From Cyclobacteriaceae bacterium (GTDB lineage: Bacteria > Bacteroidota > Bacteroidia > Cytophagales > Cyclobacteriaceae): a stretch of DNA of 64,000 nucleotides. Positions 53,446 to 61,145 of the stretch are shown here, one piece after another. A program made the translations under genes and the position numbers. The notes beneath the pieces are model-generated. The model was not told where the DNA came from and made no database searches. It saw only the letters and a list, made by a program, of their open reading frames with translations. The stretch covers positions 80,536 to 144,535 of the forward strand of contig JAPZUF010000011.1 of the NCBI GenBank assembly GCA_027533395.1. Direction: 5' to 3'. Position 1 is the first letter of the stretch. Each line of letters begins with the position of its first letter.

Positions 53446-55620
53446 TTATTCAATATTATTTTCAAGTAATCCTTGTTGCATTAAATCTGTAAATTTTCCA
53501 TTGGCGAAAATATTTCCATCTTTTAAGATGAGAACGCGATCGCACGATGCCATTACAAGCGGATCGTTAGAAACTACAATCAATGTCCATTTGTGTTCTT
53601 TGCTTACCAAGCGCTGAATGAGTTGTAATTTATCCGGTTCCTTCATGAAACTGAAATAATCGTTGAGTATAATCAACTCCGGATTTTTTGCGATACAACG
53701 GGCAAGTATAAGTCGTTGGTTAATGGAACTTGCAAAGCCTTTTCCTCCTGATAAGATATGCGTGTTTAATCCTTCCGGTAATGAATTAATAAAATCTGAA
53801 AGACCAACCATTTCAATCGCACGCAATGCATCTTCTATGCCTTCAGTTGGCTTGCCGACAGTTATGTTCTCTAAAAGTGTGCCATCGAATATATCTTCTA
53901 AAGAAATATTTTTTGCGATACGATCACGCAAGTGCATCAAATCCAAATCGCGTATAGAATATTTATTGATAGTAACTACACCTTGAAAGCCTCCCGTTAA
54001 ACCTGCCATGATGTTGGTTAGAGTTGTTTTACCACTACTTCCCGGCCCTGAAATACAAACTCTTTCTCCGGCATGTATGCTAAACGATACATTATTCAAT
54101 CCAGGTTCTCCATCCGGATATTGGTAATGCACGTTTTTAAATTCAACATCGTATCCGCGTGAAATTGTTTTTGGAAAATCGATACCTCCTGATTTTTCTA
54201 AAGGTAAATCAGTTACAGATGCTACCTTATCTACAGCCGTAAGTAAATCGTAAACCACATCCATGTAGGTGATTAATTTCTCTACCGAAGCTAAAATAAG
54301 AATGATGATAACTTCTGACGCAACAAATTGCCCTAGTGTAATCTGCCTGTCGACTACGAGAATTGTTCCCATAATTAACAAACCTGCTGTTACTGCGGCT
54401 TTGAATAAAATGATAAAAGATAATTGGGTGATTAAAACATTGAAGTGTGTTTTTCTATACTTCAAATAATTATTGACGTTGTAATCTGTTTTGCGGATGG
54501 GTAAATCTGTATTACCTGCTAACTTAAAGGAGTTAATAGCACGCGCAAGCTCTTCTAACCACTGAGCTACTTTATATTTGTATTTTGATTCGTTGATGGA
54601 AGAATACAAACCACGAGGTCCGGTGAAATAAAAAATCATGAATAACACTGTTACCAACACCAAAGAGAAAAAGACAAAGAAAGGGTGGTACAGAGAAAGT
54701 AAAAGTAAACCAAAAAAGATTTGAATTACCGCAGAAGATAAGTCAATGAGCAATTTTGGTAAACCTTTTTGAATCGTCATGATATCAAAAAATCGGTTTA
54801 CTAATTCCGGAGCGTAATTGCTCATGATGCTTTCCGTTCTGATGCGCGGAATACGATAAGCAAACTCCAGCGATGCTTTTGCAAAAATTCTCCTTTGTAA
54901 ATATTCAACTAAACTGATTTGTACAATTTGCAAACCACCAGTGAGTAAAACTGCCAAAATCAACAATACAATTAAAACATATACTGACGAGAAAAATACA
55001 CCACCCGAAATCAACTCAATGGTAGTTTGTATTCCCAACGGCAGTACTAAACCCAAACCTCCAACAACAACGGCATAAAACAAAATGTAATAAATATCCT
55101 TTTTCTCGGTTCCTAATAATCGGAAGAACCTCCTCATCGGACTCAGTTTCTCTCCTGCTCCTTCTTCATCATACGCGTATTCGCTTACTAAACCGCGGTA
55201 CGGAACAATCACAAAAAATTCTACATCGCCATTTGCATCAGTGTAAAATTCTCTGTTCTTATCTGTGTAAGGTACGCGTGAACTTTCTCGAGTATCAATT
55301 TTTATTTCAGTTGTATCGCGTTTTGCTCCATAAATTACTTTAGGAACAAAATCACCCTCAGCTATATCAAATACAACTACAGGCGATTCATCTGTTAAAA
55401 CAAATTGATGAAATTCATTGAGCGGCAGGCGATATTCCAGCAACATCAATCTGATTTTGTTGCCTGCTTCAACCAGGTCGCGTTTAAACTCTACCAACTC
55501 ATCACTTTTATAAGTGCGCTTATTGGTTTCAGTAAAATATATTTGCTTAGGATCAAAGTCATGCTTGAGTAGCAACGAAGACTCCCTCAAAATCCTTACA
55601 AGCTGATCGTTATTGAGCAT
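53446..55620 (-). CDS. ABC transporter (type I secretion-like) with degenerate ATPase site
   Basis: This 724-residue protein has an N-terminal soluble region (about 1-160, with no C39 Cys/His pair evident), six helices (about 172-450) and a nucleotide-binding domain (about 490-715). Walker A is intact (GPGSSGKT, 525-532) and the signature reads LSGGKG (623-628). Three catalytic positions are changed: the Q-loop Gln appears as Leu574 (NISLED), the Walker B Glu is Tyr655 (LIILNDYFS) and the H-loop His is Asn685 (VVSNDP). ATP binding is likely, but normal hydrolysis is doubtful unless a partner complements it, and none is encoded nearby. By family it would drive export through the HlyD and TolC proteins encoded next. 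Confidence 0.92.
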   Translation of the reverse strand: MLNNDQLVRILRESSLLLKHDFDPKQIYFTETNKRTYKSDELVEFKRDLVEAGNKIRLMLLEYRLPLNEFHQFVLTDESPVVVFDIAEGDFVPKVIYGAKRDTTEIKIDTRESSRVPYTDKNREFYTDANGDVEFFVIVPYRGLVSEYAYDEEGAGEKLSPMRRFFRLLGTEKKDIYYILFYAVVVGGLGLVLPLGIQTTIELISGGVFFSSVYVLIVLLILAVLLTGGLQIVQISLVEYLQRRIFAKASLEFAYRIPRIRTESIMSNYAPELVNRFFDIMTIQKGLPKLLIDLSSAVIQIFFGLLLLSLYHPFFVFFSLVLVTVLFMIFYFTGPRGLYSSINESKYKYKVAQWLEELARAINSFKLAGNTDLPIRKTDYNVNNYLKYRKTHFNVLITQLSFIILFKAAVTAGLLIMGTILVVDRQITLGQFVASEVIIILILASVEKLITYMDVVYDLLTAVDKVASVTDLPLEKSGGIDFPKTISRGYDVEFKNVHYQYPDGEPGLNNVSFSIHAGERVCISGPGSSGKTTLTNIMAGLTGGFQGVVTINKYSIRDLDLMHLRDRIAKNISLEDIFDGTLLENITVGKPTEGIEDALRAIEMVGLSDFINSLPEGLNTHILSGGKGFASSINQRLILARCIAKNPELIILNDYFSFMKEPDKLQLIQRLVSKEHKWTLIVVSNDPLVMASCDRVLILKDGNIFANGKFTDLMQQGLLENNIE

Positions 55621-55623
55621 GGC

Positions 55624-56301
55624 TTACTTTTCGATTGCGTTTAAAATAAATGATTCACAAAATGTATAGAGATCTGTATAATGTTTTTCGGGTTGATATT
55701 TTATATCGCTAAGGGATGGCAAATGCTTAGCATAATATAGCTGATGGTTAACTGTTAGTAAGGCAGTACTTACGATTGAATGCGGATAAGGGTAATTAGG
55801 ATTAACCTGCTTTACAATGCTGGCAATTTTTTTGCAAATTGATTTATAAGGAAGAAACAAGCCTTCTCGATTATCTGCATCAACTTGTTTAGTTAAATAC
55901 GTTTTATCAAACTCAGAAATAACGATGCGCTGCAAGGAAGGCTCATAAACAAATGCAAAATTAGGATCGTATTGCTTTTCTTCAATCAATACTTTTAAGC
56001 TGGCTTTTAACTGATCGATAGGATTGGTTAAATTTTGAACGGCAAAATCCATTTTATAATCGAGCCAAGTCCAATACCAGTCTATTAAATAAATAAGTAG
56101 GCGATGCTTATTTTCAAAATAGCGGTAAACAGATGCCTCTGTTGATTCTATTTTATCCGCTAATTTTTTGAAGGTGAATTGCTCGAAGCCCAATTCATCA
56201 ATCATGTGAATGCTTTCTTCTATAATGCGTTGCCCTAACTCAGTGCCCTGTGGGTCGCGTAGAAAAAGATTGTTATTGAGTTTAAAAGAAATGATAGCCA
56301 T
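55624..56301 (-). CDS. TetR/AcrR-family regulator
   Basis: This 225-residue protein has a TetR helix-turn-helix at about 20-70: LGQRIIEESIHMIDELGFEQFTFKKLADKIESTEASVYRYFENKHRLL (in parts, with the typical K-L-A and Y-R-Y-F elements). The ligand-binding domain (about 75-220) includes DWYWTWLDYKMDFAV. It is the first gene of the TetR-ABC-HlyD-TolC-SbtA run, with a 3-base gap to the ABC gene, and probably represses its own operon. A -7 box ends only 3 bases before the start codon. Confidence 0.93.
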   Translation of the reverse strand: MAIISFKLNNNLFLRDPQGTELGQRIIEESIHMIDELGFEQFTFKKLADKIESTEASVYRYFENKHRLLIYLIDWYWTWLDYKMDFAVQNLTNPIDQLKASLKVLIEEKQYDPNFAFVYEPSLQRIVISEFDKTYLTKQVDADNREGLFLPYKSICKKIASIVKQVNPNYPYPHSIVSTALLTVNHQLYYAKHLPSLSDIKYQPEKHYTDLYTFCESFILNAIEK

Positions 56302-56304
56302 TTA

Positions 56305-56312
56305 CAAATATA
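56305..56312 (-). promoter_or_regulatory. Possible -7 box of the TetR-led operon
   Basis: On the minus strand TATATTTG fits TAnnTTTG and ends 3 bases before the TetR ATG, implying a leaderless or nearly leaderless transcript. Just upstream, 56315-56327 has short inverted arms (ATAG/CTAT) that could be part of an operator. No clear TTG lies at the -33 distance. Confidence 0.35.
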
Positions 56313-56388
56313 CAATAGTAACGCTATCATAAACGTGAGTTAAGGGTAAAAGTTGAAAGTAGTTTTCACATTTTACACAAATCAGCTA

Positions 56389-57600
56389 TCATTTTGCTAC
56401 ATAATCATCCAAATAAGCATAAAATGGGGTTAAATGCCCATTTTCGGCAATGGTAGCTCGCGCAATTATGCCATCTTCATCCTTTTCCAATAAGGGTTTA
56501 AGTATCCGATCGATTAAATCTCTACCGAATTCTTCAGATGCTGATCTTGGCAATTCGCAAGGAAGGTTATCAATTGCCATTACACTGACGTGTTTGGCCT
56601 GACTAAAAGGGGGTTGTTCTGTAAATGTTTGTACATCAAAATCATAAACCGGATGTTGAATATCGGTGGCGCGGATAGTGGAAGGAATGGATCCGTTGAT
56701 GTCGCATGTTATGTCTGCAATTACCTGAATTTTAAATGCCGCGCTTTTCATTTCTTCTTTGGTAAATAATACCGGAGCTTGGGGATTCCAATAGGCACCT
56801 GCCATTAAAATATCGGCTACTTTGGTAAATAGCATAAAGTGAGAATCGTATCGCTCAGGATGTTTGTGAAATTCTTCTCGAATGAAATGTCCTCCTTCTT
56901 TCCGTGTATGATAATCGGCACTGGCTAATTGTACATACACAGGTTCATCGAATTGACGTGTTAAAAAATCATGTGGGTTTACTTTGCGAATCCCTGCTGT
57001 GTCTAGTGTTTCCATAGCGCCTTTGCCAACTCTTCCTCCTCCTGTTAAAATAATTTTTAGTGGCGGAAGTTTAACTTTTCTGAGTTCGAGTTTTAAATCG
57101 TTTACATCAAAACACTCGAAAGCTCTGCGGATAGTAAATAAATTTGTTTTTTTTCCGTACGTCCACAAGCCATTGTATGCACCAACAATGCCGGCAAATC
57201 TTCCAAAAGCTACTAACCTGTTTCCTAGTCTGTCTTTTAATACTTCGTAATCGATTAGGCGGATTTTCTTTTCGAGTACAGCTTGTAATAACTTTTTATT
57301 GTAGGGTTGTTTCTTAATGGTGTGTGAGAAAAATAAATAGGTTTTATTAGGCATCAACATGTCAATGGGTACTTCTTTGATACCCATGATGATGTCGCAG
57401 TGGCTTAAATCTTCTTTAATTTCAAAGCCTAAATTGCTGTACTCACTATCTTGGAAACAGCGAATAGCACTGTGCTGCACAGTTATCTTCACATCTGGAA
57501 ATAAATCGATTATTTCTTCCAGTTGTTTAGGAGTAAAAGGCACGCGTTTATCGGGAGGTGTTTTTCCTTCGCGGATAACACCCAAGTTGGTGGTTAGCAT
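56389..57600 (-). CDS. Lysine/saccharopine dehydrogenase-like NAD(P) oxidoreductase
   Basis: From the ATG at 57598-57600 this is a 403-residue protein. The N-terminal half is an alanine-dehydrogenase/PNT-type domain (LGVIREGKTPPDKRVPFTPKQLEEI with the Arg and Lys contacts, then CDIIMGIKEVP and YLFFSHTIKKQPYN, the S-H pair). The Rossmann motif is ILTGGGRVGKGAMETL (about 185-200). Later VIADITCDINGSIPSTIRATDIQHPVYDFD is typical of saccharopine dehydrogenase (lysine-forming) relatives. It may take part in lysine metabolism or act on a related amino acid; a family-level call is safest. A TTG 6 bases upstream was not used. Confidence 0.85.
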   Translation of the reverse strand: MLTTNLGVIREGKTPPDKRVPFTPKQLEEIIDLFPDVKITVQHSAIRCFQDSEYSNLGFEIKEDLSHCDIIMGIKEVPIDMLMPNKTYLFFSHTIKKQPYNKKLLQAVLEKKIRLIDYEVLKDRLGNRLVAFGRFAGIVGAYNGLWTYGKKTNLFTIRRAFECFDVNDLKLELRKVKLPPLKIILTGGGRVGKGAMETLDTAGIRKVNPHDFLTRQFDEPVYVQLASADYHTRKEGGHFIREEFHKHPERYDSHFMLFTKVADILMAGAYWNPQAPVLFTKEEMKSAAFKIQVIADITCDINGSIPSTIRATDIQHPVYDFDVQTFTEQPPFSQAKHVSVMAIDNLPCELPRSASEEFGRDLIDRILKPLLEKDEDGIIARATIAENGHLTPFYAYLDDYVAK

Positions 57601-57698
57601 CCTCAAAGTTAAACAAACGTTTGAACCAATTTTAGTTCACTCCTTCAAACTATTATATATCTAATTAGAAATTTAACTTCTGCTTGAAAGTCAATTTT

Positions 57699-58148
57699 TC
57701 ACAATTCAATTGTAGTCTGTTGATTTTGATCAGATTTTCTTTGTTGGTATTCTGCCATCTCTAATCCGGATTTTACAACACCAATTAATCCCATGGCAAT
57801 GGATAACACTCCCCATGAAAGTCCATGTAAGGCAGCATCACCTTTCCATTGCCAGAACATAGCCAGTGCAAACAACACAAAAATTAATATTAAAAAATAG
57901 ACAATTACTCTACTTGCATATTTCTTATTACTCCACACTTTTTGACTCAATTTATTTTGTGTCTTCTTCGTGTCTTGTAAGGTAGAAAAAGTAATAGCCA
58001 AGCCCATTAAAACTAATCCTAAATTAAAGTCATTAAGCAGATTATAAGACTTGTTGATAATAGGACGATATATAAAGAACAATGCAAAAGCCATTAACGG
58101 ATATTGCAGATAACTTATTCGATGAAACAAAATGCGAAAAGTCTTCAT
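57699..58148 (-). CDS. Hypothetical four-helix membrane protein
   Basis: This 149-residue protein has four likely membrane helices (about 13-30, 42-58, 83-103, 108-128) and a polar C-terminus with KSGLEMAEYQQRKSDQNQQ. I do not recognise a family. It stands alone about 100 bases upstream of the dehydrogenase gene on the same strand. The helix pattern and lack of overlap with other genes support real coding. It also marks the left side of the 328-base gap 58149-58476, which holds very AT-rich sequence followed by a G+C-rich island. Confidence 0.7.
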   Translation of the reverse strand: MKTFRILFHRISYLQYPLMAFALFFIYRPIINKSYNLLNDFNLGLVLMGLAITFSTLQDTKKTQNKLSQKVWSNKKYASRVIVYFLILIFVLFALAMFWQWKGDAALHGLSWGVLSIAMGLIGVVKSGLEMAEYQQRKSDQNQQTTIEL

Positions 58149-58360
58149 GTAATCATCATGGTTTTGAAATTAGATAATAACAACTATTTATAAAAAAATG
58201 AATTTGATCTTGAGCGATTTATTGAAAGAACCAATTCTTTGTAATGGAAAACTCAACTCATCTTTCAAAAGACCTAACATTTTAAATATAGAAAATAGCT
58301 CAAAAAATATTGCATTAGTAGGCATCTAAATTGATAAATATTTATTTACACTATACTTGC

Positions 58361-58456
58361 AAAGCCACTTCCAAATGGTCCTTCCTCATCGCTTCTCTGT
58401 AATGGAGACCAGCAACCATTTAAACGGGGCGTAACCGAAAAGCCACACGAGTAGGC
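58361..58456. other. G+C-rich intergenic island: structured RNA or repeat fragment
   Basis: By hand count about 48 of 96 bases are G or C, against roughly a quarter in the 200 bases upstream. It contains inverted arms AAATGGT/ACCATTT (58373-58379 / 58415-58421) enclosing TCTC/GAGA, with an alternative GGTC/GACC pairing, and GGC/GCC at 58428-58430 / 58442-58444. On the minus strand two frames read protein-like for 22-36 codons (for example HYREAMRKDHLEVALQV), as in a decayed mobile-element end. No RNA family was recognised. It ends about 20 bases before the ATG of the outer-membrane gene. Confidence 0.5.
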
Positions 58457-58476
58457 AAACAAATCAATTTATATTT

Positions 58477-59145
58477 ATGAAAAAGTTCATTTATGTTATC
58501 TTCTTGATGACATTTTTCAGCAACTCCTTTTCTCAAACAATTAGTTTAAGAGGTGGAGTTAACATCGCCAATATGTTATCAAAAGATGATGATGAATCAT
58601 ATAGTGATAGTTATAGTCCCAAAGTTGGGTTAAACTTAGGGGTAATAACCGAATTTAATTTATCGGAAAATATTGGATTAGAAACCGGTTTTATTTACAG
58701 TGGAAAAGGATTTAGCAGCTCTTTAACTTATACAGATCCCATTGCTGGCGAATTTTCCGTTGAAGGGAAAGCAAGTCTTTTATACTTCGAAATTCCCATA
58801 AATGTTAAACCATATTTTAACTTAGGTAATTTAAAAGTTTTTAGCATAATAGGTCCATATATTGGTATTGGTTTAAGAGGAAAAACAATTTTTGAAACCA
58901 AAGCTTTAGGATTTACTGAAAAAATAGAAGAGGATATCAAATGGGGTACCGATGAAGACAATGATCATTTTAAAAGACTAGATGCTGGGCTTAATTTTGG
59001 AGGTGGAATAGAATTCAATAAATTCCAAATTAGTGTAAATTACCAACATGGACTGATGAATATCTCTCCTACAAATGAAAATGGCGCGAAAATTAAGAAT
59101 AGAGTTGCTGCATTAACTGTATCTTATATGTTTAACAAAAATTAA
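58477..59145 (+). CDS. Outer-membrane beta-barrel (porin-family) protein
   Basis: This 222-residue protein has a signal peptide (MKKFIYVIFLMTFFSNSFSQ). The barrel follows: ISLRGGVNIANML, PKVGLNLGVITEFNLSENIGLETGFIYSGKGF, LLYFEIPINVKPYFNLG, FKRLDAGLNFGGGIEFNKFQISVNYQHGLMNI and the closing KIKNRVAALTVSYMF. This is the outer-membrane protein beta-barrel family PF13568, common in Bacteroidota. The function is unknown. The unusual G+C-rich island sits in its 5' region and a hairpin terminator follows. Confidence 0.92.
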   Translation: MKKFIYVIFLMTFFSNSFSQTISLRGGVNIANMLSKDDDESYSDSYSPKVGLNLGVITEFNLSENIGLETGFIYSGKGFSSSLTYTDPIAGEFSVEGKASLLYFEIPINVKPYFNLGNLKVFSIIGPYIGIGLRGKTIFETKALGFTEKIEEDIKWGTDEDNDHFKRLDAGLNFGGGIEFNKFQISVNYQHGLMNISPTNENGAKIKNRVAALTVSYMFNKN

Positions 59146-59169
59146 ACAGATTAATACATCCGTAAACTT

Positions 59170-59209
59170 AATAAAACAGTTTTTGGCGAAAGTTGGGAAC
59201 TGTTTTATT
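59170..59209. terminator. Probable bidirectional terminator
   Basis: A perfect 12-bp stem (aataaaacagtt at 59170-59181, aactgttttatt at 59198-59209) with a 16-base loop lies between the converging barrel gene and the small charged protein gene. A/T runs are within the stem ends on both sides. The larger loop makes it weaker than the other terminators here. Confidence 0.6.
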
Positions 59210-59238
59210 TTATCACTTGTACTTTTCAATGTTTGAAT

Positions 59239-59460
59239 TTATCCCTTTGAATTTCCGTTCGCCTTCTTTTTCTCTTTTTTAGCTAATTCCTTTTCTTCCT
59301 TCTCCCTAAGTTTCTTATCATCAACATGTTTATCTAAAAAAGAATTGATGTTCTCGATGTTCAACGTGGTTTTAATTTCTCCAAACGAATCGATAGACAT
59401 TTCGAGTCCTTTCAGCTCTTTGTGCACTTTTGGTTTTTTAGATATTTTCTTTTTGGCCAT
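59239..59460 (-). CDS. Small charged protein coupled to gltX
   Basis: This 73-residue protein is highly charged: a basic N-terminus (MAKKKISKKPKVHKELKG), a middle with EMSIDSFGEIKTTLNIENINSFLD, and a Lys/Glu-rich helical tail. Its ATG overlaps the gltX stop by 1 base (TAATG), so it is translationally coupled. The central 'I-D-S-F-G-E-I' segment looks folded rather than random. I do not recognise a named family, although short proteins of this kind after gltX seem usual in Bacteroidota. The function is unknown. Confidence 0.75.
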   Translation of the reverse strand: MAKKKISKKPKVHKELKGLEMSIDSFGEIKTTLNIENINSFLDKHVDDKKLREKEEKELAKKEKKKANGNSKG

Positions 59461-60992
59461 TAAGAAACGGTTAAGGTGTTAATCGCTTTTTGTAAACGCA
59501 AGATACTTTCTTCTTTGCCAATTATTTCCATGATCATCATTAAATCAGGTCCTGCACCCATCCCAGTTAAAGCCAAACGCAAGGCTTGCATAATTTTTCC
59601 GCTGCCAATGCCTACTTGCACACAAGTGTTTTCTAAAGTTGCTTTTGCTGTTGTGGCATCAAAAACTTCTGTTGATTTTAATGCTGTTGCATATTCACTA
59701 ATCACTTTTACAGCATCGGCATTCCATTTTTTTGAAGCTACGGCTGTATCATATTGCTCAGGCGTGTAAAAGAAAAATTTTCCATTCTCCCAGGCATCTT
59801 TTACGAAAGTGATTCTCTCTTTCATAATCAGCATGATTTTTTCAGCTTTTGCCACATCACATGTTTGATTGTGTTTTTGCAACTCTTCCACAAATGCTTT
59901 TGCTAATGCTTCATTACTTTGCTGACGTAAATAATGTTGGTTGAACCACTGCGCTTTTTGTATATCGAATCGTGCGCCTGCTTTGTTAATTCGCTCAAGC
60001 GAAAATGCCTGAATCAATTCATCCATCGAAAATAATTCTTGATCGTTGCCCGGGTTCCAACCTAGTAACGCCAGAAAATTAATTAACGCTTCTGGCAAGT
60101 ATCCACTTTCTTTATATCCTTTTGCTAACTCGCCTGTTTTGGGGTCGCTCCAATTCATAGGAAAAATCGGAAACCCCATCTGGTCTGCATCGCGCTTGCT
60201 TAACTTACCATCGCCTGTTGGTTTCAATAACAAAGGCAAATGTGCAAACTGGGGCATCTCATTTTCCCATCCTAAAAATTTATAGACCAACACGTGAAAA
60301 GGTGCAGATGGCAACCATTCTTCTCCACGTATCACATGAGAAATTTTCATTAGGTAATCATCCACCACGTTGGCTAAATGATAAGTAGGCATACCATCTG
60401 ATTTCATCAACACTTTATCATCAATCTGCGAACTGTGCACCATCACCCAACCGCGAATCAAATCATTCAATCTGATTTCTTCTTTGCGCGGCACTTTCAA
60501 ACGTATCACATAAGGCACACCATCCTGCATCAACTTATTTACTTCCTCTGCTGATAAGGTTAGCGAGTTGCGCATTTGCATGCGTGTAATGCTATTGTAC
60601 TGTTGTTGTTCTGCCCCGGCCGCTTTTAACCGCTCGCGCATTTGTTCTAACTCTTCTTCTGTATCGAAAGCATAATATGCATCTCCTTGTTCGATGAGTT
60701 GCTTGGCATACTTCGCGTAAATTTCTTTTCGTTCCGATTGGCGGTATGGTGCATGCGGCCCGCCAACACCCACTCCTTCATCAATCGTAATGCCTGCCCA
60801 TTTCAAAGATTCAATAATATAAGTCTCCGCTCCAGGCACGAAACGAGTTTGATCTGTGTCTTCAATGCGTAAAATCATGGTGCCACCTTGCTGCCTAGCC
60901 AAAAGATAATTGTACAATGCGGTACGCACACCGCCAATGTGTAAAGCACCGGTAGGACTGGGAGCAAAACGAACGCGAACTTCTTTCTTCAT
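59460..60992 (-). CDS. gltX: Glutamyl-tRNA synthetase
   Basis: This 510-residue class I synthetase charges tRNA-Glu. VRFAPSPTGALHIGGVRTALYN (about 5-26) contains the HIGH motif as H-I-G-G. RGEEWLPSAPFHVLVYKFLGW and KLSKRDADQMGF (about 266-277, KMSKS as K-L-S-K-R) complete the catalytic domain. The C-terminal anticodon-binding helical region follows (WFNQHYLRQQ onward), ending in LRLALTGMGAGPDLMMIMEIIGKEE. Length is canonical. It is divergent from glnS with a 153-base gap and coupled to the downstream small charged protein. Confidence 0.98.
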   Translation of the reverse strand: MKKEVRVRFAPSPTGALHIGGVRTALYNYLLARQQGGTMILRIEDTDQTRFVPGAETYIIESLKWAGITIDEGVGVGGPHAPYRQSERKEIYAKYAKQLIEQGDAYYAFDTEEELEQMRERLKAAGAEQQQYNSITRMQMRNSLTLSAEEVNKLMQDGVPYVIRLKVPRKEEIRLNDLIRGWVMVHSSQIDDKVLMKSDGMPTYHLANVVDDYLMKISHVIRGEEWLPSAPFHVLVYKFLGWENEMPQFAHLPLLLKPTGDGKLSKRDADQMGFPIFPMNWSDPKTGELAKGYKESGYLPEALINFLALLGWNPGNDQELFSMDELIQAFSLERINKAGARFDIQKAQWFNQHYLRQQSNEALAKAFVEELQKHNQTCDVAKAEKIMLIMKERITFVKDAWENGKFFFYTPEQYDTAVASKKWNADAVKVISEYATALKSTEVFDATTAKATLENTCVQVGIGSGKIMQALRLALTGMGAGPDLMMIMEIIGKEESILRLQKAINTLTVS

Positions 60993-61145
60993 AAATCGAA
61001 CAAGAATTTTTCAGGTTGGCAAAGGTAAAACATCCTTCGATATTGGCGAGTTGAAAAAGAAAGGTAAAAAGATAAAAATCATTCATTTTACCATTTTAAA
61101 CCGAAAAGCCTTCCTAACTTTAAGCCCTCAAAATTGTAAAGCGGT

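Noticed and set aside
58361..58456. tRNA, SRP RNA or known riboswitch
   Set aside because: No T-arm GTTCGA-type motif, no SRP GGAAG/AGCAGCC core and no conserved riboswitch core could be found; left as an unassigned island.
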